DNA of 19,373 nt from RBG-16-66-20 sp036262835 (GCA_036262835.1 DATAID010000016.1:1-19373); one strand, 5' to 3'. Positions 5,817 through 13,091 are shown, counted from the stretch's first letter. Program-made: numbers and translations. The notes: generated by a model not told the origin, from the sequence alone.

Positions 5817-6912
5817 ACTGTTCACTCCCATTCAGATCGGCGGCATCACGCTGCCCAACCGCGTCGTCATCGCGCCGATGTGCCAGTACTCCGCCGACGA
5901 CGGCTCGATGAGCGACTGGCACCACGTGCACCTGGGCACCATGGCGTGCTCGGGCGCGGGAATGTTCGTCGTCGAGAAGACGAACGTCACGCGCGAAGGC
6001 CGCATCACGCATGGCTGCACCGGCCTCTACAGCGACCGCAACGAGGCGGCGATGGCGCGCGCGGTGCAGATCTACCGCGAGATCACCAGGAACCCGATCG
6101 GCATCCAGATCGGGCACGCCGGGCGCAAGGCCTCCTCGCAGGTGCCCTGGGCGGGCGGCAAGGCGCTGGGGCCTTCGGAGTCGCCGTGGCAGACGGTGGC
6201 GCCTTCGCCGATCGCGTTCGGGGAAGGATGGCCTGCGCCGAGAGAATTAGAACTTTCAGATTTGAAAAAACTCCTTGAAAGCTACGTCGCGGCAACCCTG
6301 CGGGCGAAGCGCATCGGCTTCGACGAGGTCGAGATCCACTCGGCGCACGGCTACCTGCTGCACCAGTTCCTCTCGCCGCTTTCGAACCAGCGCAAGGACG
6401 AGTACGGCAGGAACCGGATGAAATTTCCGCTGGAAGTCGCCGCGGCGATGCGCGAGGCGTGGCCGAAGGACCGGTCGCTCGGCATCCGCATCAACGCGAC
6501 CGACTGGGTGGAGGGCGCCTGGACGCCGGAGGACGCGGTCCTCTACGTGCGCGAGCTGCAGAGAATCGGCCTCGACTTCGTGTGCGTCTCGAGCGGCGCG
6601 ACCGTGCCCTACGCGAAGATTCCGGTCGGACCGGGCTTCCAGGTGTCGTTTGCGGAGAAGATCAAGAAAGAAACCGGCATGAAGACGCGCGCCGTCGGCA
6701 TGATCGCCGACCCGGACCAGGCCGAAGAAATTCTGACCTCCGGCAAGGCCGACATGATCGCGATGGCGCGCGCCATCCTCGACAACCCGCGCTGGGTCTG
6801 GCACGCGGCCGAGCGCTTCGGCGTCAAGCTCGACCTGCCGCCGCAGTATGCGCGCTCGCGCTACGACCTGTGGCCGGGCGCCGCGATCGCGCGGCCGAAG
6901 GAAACCGCCTAG
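5803..6912 (+). CDS. NADH:flavin oxidoreductase, Old Yellow Enzyme family (YqjM-like)
   Basis: Old Yellow Enzymes use FMN and NAD(P)H to reduce activated C=C bonds. This 369-residue protein is of the YqjM-like class. APMCQYS at residues 24-30 supplies Cys27 and Tyr29, GIQIGHAGRKAS follows, and EIHSAHGYLLHQFLSPLSNQR carries His179, His182 and Tyr184, the substrate-anchoring histidines and the probable proton donor. CVSSGATVPYAK and MIADPDQAEEILTSGKADMI form the FMN-phosphate end. The TTG at 5803 is chosen because PPKLFTPIQIG follows directly and AGGGA lies 7 bases upstream; it overlaps pxpA by 14 bases. It closes the hydratase-oxoprolinase operon and ends 2 bases before the convergent cupin gene. 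A role on an unsaturated nitrile or lactam is possible but untested. Confidence 0.93.
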   Translation: MQPPKLFTPIQIGGITLPNRVVIAPMCQYSADDGSMSDWHHVHLGTMACSGAGMFVVEKTNVTREGRITHGCTGLYSDRNEAAMARAVQIYREITRNPIGIQIGHAGRKASSQVPWAGGKALGPSESPWQTVAPSPIAFGEGWPAPRELELSDLKKLLESYVAATLRAKRIGFDEVEIHSAHGYLLHQFLSPLSNQRKDEYGRNRMKFPLEVAAAMREAWPKDRSLGIRINATDWVEGAWTPEDAVLYVRELQRIGLDFVCVSSGATVPYAKIPVGPGFQVSFAEKIKKETGMKTRAVGMIADPDQAEEILTSGKADMIAMARAILDNPRWVWHAAERFGVKLDLPPQYARSRYDLWPGAAIARPKETA

Positions 6913-6914
6913 GC

Positions 6915-7511
6915 CTAGTCCAGCCGCGCCGGCGTGGAGAAAGGCCGCGTCGCGTCGACGACGAACATCACCAGCTGGTCGAGGTCGGTGTTGCCTGCGT
7001 TGAACACCTGCATCGCCATGTCGGCGCCGTGCCCGTTCATCGCCGTTCCCGCCTCTGCGTGCGCGACCCCGTGCGCGGTGCGCTGCCCGAGCCGTCCCTT
7101 CAGGACGTAGAAGGCCTCCGACCCAGGGTGCGAATGCACCGAGGTCTTCGAGCCCGCGGGGCCGCTTGCATGGTTGATGCGCAGGAGGTACTCGGGAGCC
7201 TTGACCGGCGGCACGGGGCCGATCTCGGCCACCTTGCGCGCGCCGGGCGTAGTGCCGCCGCTCGAGCCGAGCGTAAAGAGCCACACGCCGCCCGAGATCT
7301 CGGCGGCCAGCGCCGTCGGGCTTTCCGCGGCGCGCGCTTCCGAGAGCGTGCCGAAGCTCTCGATTCGCCAGAAGAGCGGCCCGGGCGGCAACTCCTTCAG
7401 CTTTTTCTCGACCACGGGCTTGACCAGGAGCTTCGGCGCCTCCTGGGCAGTCGAGCCTGCGGGCAACGCCGTCGCCGCCGCACTGAGAACCATGGCCAGC
7501 ACGCTTTTCAT
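6915..7511 (-). CDS. Exported cupin-domain protein
   Basis: A 198-residue protein with a Sec signal peptide, MKSVLAMVLSAAATALPAG, probably cut after the STA at residues 20-22, so it should act in the periplasm. Residues 120-139 fit cupin motif 1, G(X)5HXH(X)3E(X)6G, with His126, His128 and Glu132 as likely metal ligands; a downstream histidine in MNGHGADM may be the fourth. I chose the ATG at 7511 because the signal peptide starts there and AGGAG (7524-7520) lies 8 bases upstream. The gene is monocistronic and divergent from a winged-helix/TPR regulator that might control it. Cupins bind or transform small molecules; the substrate here is unknown. Confidence 0.87.
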   Translation of the reverse strand: MKSVLAMVLSAAATALPAGSTAQEAPKLLVKPVVEKKLKELPPGPLFWRIESFGTLSEARAAESPTALAAEISGGVWLFTLGSSGGTTPGARKVAEIGPVPPVKAPEYLLRINHASGPAGSKTSVHSHPGSEAFYVLKGRLGQRTAHGVAHAEAGTAMNGHGADMAMQVFNAGNTDLDQLVMFVVDATRPFSTPARLD

Positions 7512-7654
7512 CGCCGGATCTCCTATTCGTTCGCGTTGCAGGAAGGCTCGCACGTAGCGCGGCGGCTGGCTTTAGGGATCCCTTCATTTTTTCTCAAGAA
7601 ACGCCGTGCTAGCATTGTTTGCGCCGTGCTTCGGGGGGCGGGGCAACAGACGAC
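7512..7654. promoter_or_regulatory. Divergent intergenic region between the cupin and regulator genes
   Basis: These 143 bases are the largest gap in the window. For the cupin gene, a minus-strand TTGAGA (complement of 7592-7597) lies 17 bases from TAAAGC (complement of 7569-7574), a good -35 with a weak -10 giving a leader of about 50 bases; AGGAG at 7524-7520 is the ribosome-binding site. For the regulator I see no convincing -35/-10 pair and no clear Shine-Dalgarno sequence. The palindrome TGCTAGCA (7607-7614) and a 9-bp direct repeat lie near the regulator side. Confidence 0.4.
7602..7630 (+). repeat. 9-bp direct repeat, 20-bp period, possible operator
   Basis: CGCCGTGCT occurs at 7602-7610 and exactly again at 7622-7630, a 20-base period or about two helical turns, 25 bases before the regulator start. 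OmpR-type winged-helix domains commonly bind direct repeats on one face of DNA, so this could be an autoregulatory site. The first copy overlaps the TGCTAGCA palindrome. Chance is not excluded in such GC-rich DNA. Confidence 0.35.
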
Positions 7655-9172
7655 ATGCGCTACGTTTTCGACGACTGCGCCCTCGATATCGACCGCCGCG
7701 AGCTCTGGCGCGGGCACGAGCGCGTCGCCGTCGAGCCGCAGGTCTTCGATCTCCTCGTCCATCTGATCCGGCACCGGGACCGCGTGGTCAGCAAGGACGA
7801 CCTGCTTGCCGCCGTGTGGCACGGGCGGGTCGTTTCCGAGTCGGCCTTGTTCAACCGGATCAACGCTGCGCGCAAGGCGCTCGCCGACACCGGCGAGACC
7901 CAGCGGCTCATCAAGACGCTTCCTCGCAAGGGCCTGCGCTTCGTCGGCAAGGTCTTCGAGGAAGCCCCCGGGAGCCCGCCGCTGCCCGAGCGTCCGTCGA
8001 TCGCGGTGCTGCCCTTCGCCAACATGAGCGGCAACCCGCGGGACGAATATTTCGCGGATGGGATCTCCGAGGACCTGGTGACCGGCCTCGCGCATATCCG
8101 CTGGCTGTTCGTCATTGCGCGCAACTCCACCTTCGCCTACAAGGGCCGCGCGGTCGACGCAAGGCAGGTGGCCCGCGAGCTGGGCGTGCGCTACGTCCTC
8201 GAGGGCAGCGTGCGGCGCGCCGGGGAGCGCCTGCGCATCACCGCGCAGCTGATCGATGCCGGCACCGGAGCGCCCCACTGGGCCGAGCGCTTCGACCGGC
8301 AGCTCGGCGACATCTTCGCGGTGCAGGACGAGATCACGCGAAGCGTGGCCGCCGCCATCGAGCCGCGGGTGCTGGCCGCCGAGGGCGTGCGTGCCCTGGC
8401 GCGCTCGCCCGAGCACCTCGGCGCGTGGGATCTGGTGGCGCAGGGCCAGGCGCATTTCTGGCGGCTGACGCGCGCCGACTTCGAGGCGGCGGTGCAGCCG
8501 CTGCAGCGCGCCGTCGAGGGTTATCCCGACTATGCGCCGGCGCATGGGCGGCTGGGCTTTTGCCTCGCTTTCGCGGCGCACATGGGCTGGACCGCGGCCG
8601 GGGCCGGAATGCAGCGCGGCAGGGAGCACGCGGTGCGCGCGATCGCGCTCGATGACCGCGATCCATGGGGGCACATCGCGCTCGGCTACTGCGCGATGAT
8701 GGAGCGGCGCACCGGCGAATCGATCGCCGCGTTCGCGCAGGCGGTCGAGCTCAATCCCAACTCCGCTGCGGCGCACTCGCATCTCAGCCGCGGCCTTGCG
8801 TTTGCCGGGCGCGACGGGGAGGCGATCGCGCACGGCGAGGAGGCGATCCGCCTGAGCCCGTTCGATCCGGAGATGGCGCTGTTCCTGGGCGCGATCGCGG
8901 TCGCGCACTATACGGCCGGACGCTATGAAGAGGCGGCGCGCCATACCGCCGAGGCGCTGCGCCGGCGGCCCGGCTTCCAGGGCGCGCAGCGGCTGCAGTG
9001 CGCGAGCCTTGCCCGGATGGGACGTCTCGAGGAGGCGCGCGGCTTCCTGGCCACCGTCCGGCAAGCGCAGCCCGACCTGTCGATCGACTGGGTGCGCGCG
9101 AATATTCCCTATCAAACGCCCGAATTGCTCGAGGCGTTCGTCGACGGTCTCAGGAAGGCCGGGCTCCGCTAG
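7655..9172 (+). CDS. Winged-helix / TolB-like / TPR transcriptional regulator
   Basis: A 505-residue one-component-type regulator. Residues 1-95 form an OmpR/CadC-like winged helix: YVFDDCALDIDRRELWRG, VEPQVFDLLVHLIRH, VVSKDDLLAAVW and the wing LIKTLPRKGLRFVG. Residues 113-235 form the TolB-like domain often found with adenylate-cyclase-like and TPR regulators: RPSIAVLPFANMSGNPRDEYFADG, LGVRYVLEGSVRRAGERLRI and WAERFDRQLGDIFAVQDEIT. The rest is helical TPR repeats, for example ESIAAFAQAVELNPNSAAAHSHL. There is no membrane segment, unlike CadC, so it is probably cytoplasmic. I chose ATG 7655 because the winged helix starts there; GTG or other codons upstream would add only low-complexity residues. 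It is divergent from a cupin gene, a plausible target. The signal is unknown. Confidence 0.88.
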   Translation: MRYVFDDCALDIDRRELWRGHERVAVEPQVFDLLVHLIRHRDRVVSKDDLLAAVWHGRVVSESALFNRINAARKALADTGETQRLIKTLPRKGLRFVGKVFEEAPGSPPLPERPSIAVLPFANMSGNPRDEYFADGISEDLVTGLAHIRWLFVIARNSTFAYKGRAVDARQVARELGVRYVLEGSVRRAGERLRITAQLIDAGTGAPHWAERFDRQLGDIFAVQDEITRSVAAAIEPRVLAAEGVRALARSPEHLGAWDLVAQGQAHFWRLTRADFEAAVQPLQRAVEGYPDYAPAHGRLGFCLAFAAHMGWTAAGAGMQRGREHAVRAIALDDRDPWGHIALGYCAMMERRTGESIAAFAQAVELNPNSAAAHSHLSRGLAFAGRDGEAIAHGEEAIRLSPFDPEMALFLGAIAVAHYTAGRYEEAARHTAEALRRRPGFQGAQRLQCASLARMGRLEEARGFLATVRQAQPDLSIDWVRANIPYQTPELLEAFVDGLRKAGLR

Positions 9173-9176
9173 AAGG

Positions 9177-9911
9177 TCAGGGCAGGTTGCCAAGCAGCAC
9201 CGGCTGCCACGCTTTGTTTACCAGCTTGCTGAAGCCCGAGGGCGTCGGATGCAGCTCGTTCGCCCAGTCGGCCTCGGTGAGCGTGCCGCGCGAGTCGACG
9301 ATGAGGACGTGGTCCGGGTAGTCCTTCTGCACCTGCGCGAGCGCGTCGTTGAAGGTGTTGATGAGGTAGTCGACCGCGAGCGCCTGCACCGGGATGGGCA
9401 CGCGCACGATGTCCATGGGCGCCTTCAGCCAGTGGCCGAAGCCGAGCACGCCGATGCCGGTCGGCACCGCGTAGTCGTAGTTGTGCAGGAAGACGAGCGC
9501 CTCGGGGCGGTGCTTCTTCACTTCGTCGAGGAGCGCGCCGTACGCGTCGACGACGTCATGGAAGAGCAGCTGCTCGGTGGCGACCGGGTCGAAGCAGTCA
9601 ATGCCGGCAACGGCGGCGCTGCAATCGGGCTTGAGGATGCGCGACATGTCGTCCATCCCCGCGAAGTCGTTGCCGCCGGCGGAGACGAGCACGCCGCGCA
9701 CGGTGTCGTAGCCCTTGAGCGCGGCGCGGAAGTCCTTCAGCCAGTTGCCCGAAGCGAGCTCGGTCGCCTCGGCGCCGACCTTGCCCTGCGCGAGGATCGT
9801 CTTCGCGCCGGCCCACAGGCCCCAGATCGGGATGAGCAGGTTGTTGAACGGATACCAGAACCAGGAATCACCGATGGCGAGGAGGTCGGGGAGCTTGTTG
9901 TCTCCCAGCAT
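9177..9911 (-). CDS. SGNH/GDSL-type hydrolase-like protein
   Basis: SGNH hydrolases are serine esterases or lipases. Block I is LLAIGDSWFWYP with Ser16, block III is VSAGGNDFAG with Asn81, and block V is NELHPTPSGF with His221. In block V the acid three residues before the histidine is Asn218 instead of the usual Asp, so the enzyme may work as a Ser-His dyad or use another acid. The 244 residues have no signal peptide, so it should be cytoplasmic. It is the last gene of the minus-strand operon, 26 bases after the VOC gene, and it ends 4 bases from the convergent regulator gene. The ATG at 9911 gives a start just before block I. The substrate is unknown. Confidence 0.82.
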   Translation of the reverse strand: MLGDNKLPDLLAIGDSWFWYPFNNLLIPIWGLWAGAKTILAQGKVGAEATELASGNWLKDFRAALKGYDTVRGVLVSAGGNDFAGMDDMSRILKPDCSAAVAGIDCFDPVATEQLLFHDVVDAYGALLDEVKKHRPEALVFLHNYDYAVPTGIGVLGFGHWLKAPMDIVRVPIPVQALAVDYLINTFNDALAQVQKDYPDHVLIVDSRGTLTEADWANELHPTPSGFSKLVNKAWQPVLLGNLP

Positions 9912-9937
9912 CTCCGCCTCGACCCAGTAAGGGCCGT

Positions 9938-10429
9938 TCAGCGGCTGTGTTCCCTGCGGTGCCGGGTCCAGCGCTCGAGCTTCTCGCGCGCGCTGTTCTG
10001 CTTCGGGTCCATCTGCGCCTCATGGCCCGGCTGCTTCGCGGTGAGCTCGATCACGTAGCCGTTCGGATCGCGGAAGTAGATCGAGTGGATGAAGCCATGG
10101 TCCGAGACGCCGCGCGTCTCCACGCCTTTCGCCTTCCCCTTCGCCATCATTTCCTCGATCGCGGCGGGCTCGACCTCGAGCGCGATGTGCAGGTCGTAGT
10201 CGTGCTGCTTCTTGAACTCGAAGGGCATGTCGGGTGCCTCGAAAAAGGCGAGGCAGGAGCCGTCATCCAGCCGGTAGAAGGTATGCAGCGTCTCGGTCTT
10301 GCGGCCGCTCTTCGTCTCCTTGATCTCGAGCGTCTTGACGAGCGGCAGGCCGAGGAAATCCTCGTAGAACCTGCGCGTCTCTTCCGAGTCGCGGCAGCGG
10401 TAGGCGTTGTGATGGAGACCTTTGATCAC
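9938..10429 (-). CDS. VOC family (glyoxalase/dioxygenase-fold) protein
   Basis: A 163-residue VOC protein with two beta-alpha-beta-beta-beta modules. The first opens with IKGLHHNAYRCRDSEETRRF and LGLPL; the second contains DLHIALEV and ends with FIHSIYFRDPNGYVIELT. The N-terminal histidine, the histidine in DLHIAL and the glutamate in VIELT are at the usual metal-ligand positions, so a metal site is likely. The GTG at 10429 is chosen because it overlaps the GST stop as GTGA and directly precedes the conserved module; the open frame upstream is a shadow of GST. The charged tail of about 30 residues (GHEAQMDPKQNS onward) is an extension. Next to a GST and a Rieske oxygenase, it may act on an oxidised or glutathione-linked intermediate, by inference. 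Confidence 0.87.
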   Translation of the reverse strand: MIKGLHHNAYRCRDSEETRRFYEDFLGLPLVKTLEIKETKSGRKTETLHTFYRLDDGSCLAFFEAPDMPFEFKKQHDYDLHIALEVEPAAIEEMMAKGKAKGVETRGVSDHGFIHSIYFRDPNGYVIELTAKQPGHEAQMDPKQNSAREKLERWTRHRREHSR

Positions 10430-11094
10430 ACTGAAACGAAGGGACCCTTGAGCGATCCGGCGAAGCCCTCGATCACCTCGAAGGTCTTCGGCCAGCTCTT
10501 CAGATTCTGCATGCTGCCGAGCCAGCGCTTGACGTTGGGATAGCCGGAAAGATCGGAGCCGACCACGCTCGCGGTGTGCACGAAGGGCGCCGCGTAATAG
10601 TCGGCGATCGTGACCTGGTCGCCGCACAGGTACTTGTTCTTGCCGAGCATGTGGTCGTTCAGCACCTTGAGCCAGCCCGAGGCGCGCTCCTTCGCCCAGG
10701 CGAGCGTGCCTTTCTGCACTTCATCGCTCGGCCGCTTGTGGTGCGGAAAGGCCTGCGGATAGACGAGGCCGTAGCAAAGGTCGCGGTTCAACTGCGTGTT
10801 GATCCAGTCCATGCGCTCGTTCACGCGCGCGCGCTGCTTCAGGTCCTTCGGATAGAGCGGCGAATTCGCGCTGTCGGCGAGGTATTTCAGGATCGCGCTC
10901 GACTCGGTGAGGCGAAAGTCGCCGTCTTCCAGCACCGGCACCTGCCGGTTCGGGTTGATGCCCTCGAAGGCGGGCTTGTAGTGCTCGCCGGTGAAGAGGT
11001 CGACGACCTGGAAATCGACCTTCAGGCCGCTCTCGGCGGCGAAGAGCATGAGCGGGCGGCTCGTGGTGGAGGCGGGGTGGTAGTAGAGTTTCAT
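10426..11094 (-). CDS. Glutathione S-transferase
   Basis: A 222-residue cytosolic GST. The thioredoxin-like N-terminal domain has MKLYYHPASTTSRPLMLF, where Ser9-Ser12 is the probable glutathione-activating region; NPNRQVPVLEDG with cis-Pro53; and the glutathione-binding TESSAILKYLAD (Glu64, Ser65). The helical C-domain contains the N-capping motif region GDQVTIADYYAAPF. The pattern fits theta-like bacterial GSTs used in catabolism. The ATG at 11094 follows the Rieske gene by 4 bases, and the stop overlaps the next VOC start by GTGA. It probably takes part in the same oxidative pathway, either conjugating an electrophilic product or isomerising one; that role is inferred from the operon. Confidence 0.92.
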   Translation of the reverse strand: MKLYYHPASTTSRPLMLFAAESGLKVDFQVVDLFTGEHYKPAFEGINPNRQVPVLEDGDFRLTESSAILKYLADSANSPLYPKDLKQRARVNERMDWINTQLNRDLCYGLVYPQAFPHHKRPSDEVQKGTLAWAKERASGWLKVLNDHMLGKNKYLCGDQVTIADYYAAPFVHTASVVGSDLSGYPNVKRWLGSMQNLKSWPKTFEVIEGFAGSLKGPFVSV

Positions 11095-11098
11095 GGGC

Positions 11099-12262
11099 CT
11101 ATTCTAGGACTTGTCCGGCTTCGAGGCGCACGTAGGCGTCCTTTTCCGTGAAGGCGACGCAGGCCGGGTCGCCGCCGTCGGCGACGATCCTGAGCTGCTG
11201 CTCGAGCAGCCGGCGCAACTGCGCGATGCCCTTGTCGCTCGTCGCGAGGCGCTCCTCGGAATGGAAGGTGATCGCGCCCTGGCTCGTCTGCGCCTCGTAA
11301 TCGCCCGGATGGCGCTGGTGCTCTTCCGGCGTAAGCTCGTGCCAGGCCTTGCCCGCCATGCGCGAGCGGAACCTGCCGAGCTCGCCTTTTTCGCTCACGC
11401 GCCCGGCGGTATAGATGCGAAAGTGCGTGTCGTCGATGGGCAGCACCCAGCCGATGGATTCCACCTTGCCGTACCTGGCGACGCGCGGGTTCGGCACCAC
11501 TCGCAACGTGGGCATGACGACTTCCGTCACGCGCCGGTGCGTCTTGCCGCCTTCGGCCGCGCGCAGCGACTCCACCTTCACGCCGCGCGGCGTGGGCGTG
11601 AAGGTCACTTTCGGCATCGCCGCCATCTGCGCGACGAATTGCGCGCCCGAGAAAGAGCCGTGCAGGACCGGCACGTGGAACGGGTCGACCACGTTCTCCC
11701 AGTGCTGGAGCCAGTTGCAGTCCACGATCTGCGGGCCGCCCGAGCCGATCGAGGAGTCGTCGGCCTCGACGAACTCGCCCGGTGCGAGCTCTTCCAGGCA
11801 GTCGTAGCGCGGCAGGACGGGCTTCTTTTCGGGCGGGCCCAGATAGGCGAAGACGAGGCCGTAGCGCTCTTGCAGCGGATACCAGGGCTGGCGCACGTGG
11901 TCGCGTCGCGGGCCGCCGCCTTCCTCGCAGGGCTGCTCGAGACAATGGCCCTGCACGTCGTAGAGCCAGCCGTGATAGCAGCAGCGGATGCCGCGCTCTT
12001 CGACCTTGCCGTAGTAAAGCGACGCGCCGCGATGCGCGCAGCGCGGGTACATCAAGCCGGGTTTTCCGTTGCCGTCACGGAAGGCAATGAGGGTTTCGCC
12101 CAGCGCCTTTATTTCTGAAATCCTTTCAGAAAAAGAAGAAGCCAGACCCACCGGATGCCAATACCTGCGCAGCAATTCCCCCATGGGCGTGCCGGCGCCT
12201 ACTTCGGTGAGTTCCTTCCGGTAGGTGGGCGCCGGACGCCCGTAGGCGGTACCGGTGTCCAT
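11099..12262 (-). CDS. Rieske-type aromatic ring-hydroxylating oxygenase, alpha subunit-like
   Basis: A 387-residue Rieske non-haem iron oxygenase of the phthalate-dioxygenase-like type. The [2Fe-2S] cluster ligands are Cys75, His77, Cys94 and His97, in CAHRG and CCYHGWLYD with 16 residues between the pairs. The catalytic domain contains NWLQHWENVVDPFHVPVLHG (183-202), giving His196 and His201 as iron ligands and Asp193 as the probable electron-transfer bridge. ATG 12262 shares one base with the hslO stop (TGATG). No ferredoxin or reductase gene is nearby, so electrons must come from elsewhere. A short AT-rich stretch with a perfect inverted repeat encodes residues about 43-51. The substrate is unknown; the GST and VOC genes after it suggest aromatic catabolism. 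Confidence 0.93.
   Translation of the reverse strand: MDTGTAYGRPAPTYRKELTEVGAGTPMGELLRRYWHPVGLASSFSERISEIKALGETLIAFRDGNGKPGLMYPRCAHRGASLYYGKVEERGIRCCYHGWLYDVQGHCLEQPCEEGGGPRRDHVRQPWYPLQERYGLVFAYLGPPEKKPVLPRYDCLEELAPGEFVEADDSSIGSGGPQIVDCNWLQHWENVVDPFHVPVLHGSFSGAQFVAQMAAMPKVTFTPTPRGVKVESLRAAEGGKTHRRVTEVVMPTLRVVPNPRVARYGKVESIGWVLPIDDTHFRIYTAGRVSEKGELGRFRSRMAGKAWHELTPEEHQRHPGDYEAQTSQGAITFHSEERLATSDKGIAQLRRLLEQQLRIVADGGDPACVAFTEKDAYVRLEAGQVLE
12112..12132. repeat. Perfect 9-bp inverted repeat inside the Rieske gene
   Basis: TTTCTGAAA (12112-12120), a 3-base TCC loop and TTTCAGAAA (12124-12132) form a perfect stem in an AT-rich patch of a GC-rich gene. It lies within the 5' part of the coding sequence, about 130-150 bases after the start. 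It could fold in mRNA or bind a protein, or it may be incidental. Confidence 0.45.
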
Positions 12263-13080
12263 CAGGAGAAAAGCGCGGCGACGTCGTCGCGGTTGAAGCG
12301 GTACTCGTGGTTGCACATCTCGTTCTTCACCACCACCTCGCCCTGCTCGGCGAGGATGGACTCGCACTCGGCGCGCCCCAGGCCGCGCAGCACGCGCTCC
12401 ACAGTCTCTACATTGAAGGGGCAGTGATACGTCACCGGGTCGAGCTTGAAGACGCGCAGCAGCTCTTCGGGGAACAGCTTGACGAGAAGGTCGTAGGGCT
12501 GCGCGTTGACCGATTCGCCGAGCGTGAGCGTGCGCGCGAGGTGCCCGACGCGATTCCAGCCGTCGGCGTCCTTCGCGTCCGCGCCCGGGAGCTTCTCCAG
12601 CAGCAGCCCGCACACCGCGCCCCCGTCCGCGAGGAGCCGCAGGAACGAAGTGCGCTGCTCCGAGCGCTGCAGGTAGTTCTCGAAGATCTCGGCCATGCTC
12701 GCGCCTTCGAGCGGCACGAGGCTCTGGTAGATCTGGCCGTTGGTGAGATTTTCGAACGTGAGCGCGAGCCGGCCATCGCCCAGCCCCGCTTCCTCGCCCT
12801 CGTAGCTCGCCATGCCGCGGATCTTCAAATCCGCGGTGCAGTCGGCGACCAGGAGCTTGACCGGCCCCGAGCCCTGCACCTGCAGCGTGATGCGCCCGGC
12901 ATCCTTCTGGTGCGCGGCGAGCATCGCGGTGAGGGCGATCGAGTGGCCGAGCATCGCGGCCACGGGTGCCGGATAGCCGCGCCCTTCGTTGACCCGCTGC
13001 CAGGCGCCGGTGAGGCAGACGAGCCGGCCGCGGATGTCGAGGTTCTCGAACAGGAACCTCTGAACATAGTCTGTCTGCAC
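12262..13080 (-). CDS. hslO: Hsp33-family chaperone with degenerate redox switch
   Basis: Hsp33 is a cytoplasmic holdase switched on by oxidation of a four-cysteine zinc site. The 272 residues match the family: VQRFLFENLDIRGRLVCL at the start, GYPAPVAAMLGHSIALTAML, RITLQVQGSGPVKLLVADC and QSLVPLEGASMAEIFENYLQRSEQ. The C-terminal zinc region is abnormal. In the usual CXC, Cys220 remains but Phe222 replaces the second cysteine; in the usual CXXC, Asn253 replaces the first cysteine and Cys256 remains. ILAEQGEV is intact between them, and the 36-residue spacing is normal. GTG 13080 follows AGGAA by 4 bases and the Bug stop by 11. Zinc-linked redox sensing is probably lost or altered, though the substrate-binding part looks whole. 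Confidence 0.92.
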   Translation of the reverse strand: MQTDYVQRFLFENLDIRGRLVCLTGAWQRVNEGRGYPAPVAAMLGHSIALTAMLAAHQKDAGRITLQVQGSGPVKLLVADCTADLKIRGMASYEGEEAGLGDGRLALTFENLTNGQIYQSLVPLEGASMAEIFENYLQRSEQRTSFLRLLADGGAVCGLLLEKLPGADAKDADGWNRVGHLARTLTLGESVNAQPYDLLVKLFPEELLRVFKLDPVTYHCPFNVETVERVLRGLGRAECESILAEQGEVVVKNEMCNHEYRFNRDDVAALFS

Positions 13081-13084
13081 GGGG

Positions 13085-13089
13085 TTCCT
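13085..13089 (-). promoter_or_regulatory. Shine-Dalgarno that fixes the hslO GTG start
   Basis: The minus strand reads AGGAA here, 4 bases before the GTG at 13080, within the 11-base gap after the Bug gene. It supports GTG rather than an internal ATG. Confidence 0.55.
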
Positions 13090-13091
13090 GC

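Noticed and set aside
7523..9193. 556-residue minus-strand open frame opposite the TPR regulator
   Set aside because: Arg/Leu/Gly-rich shadow; the plus strand has winged-helix, TolB-like and TPR motifs in register.
11091..11945. Second minus-strand frame within the Rieske gene
   Set aside because: Arg/Ala-rich out-of-frame translation; the Rieske frame is intact from its cluster motif to the stop.
12262..13080. hslO as a pseudogene because of lost cysteines
   Set aside because: The frame is complete and all other conserved segments are present, so an altered but intact protein is more likely.
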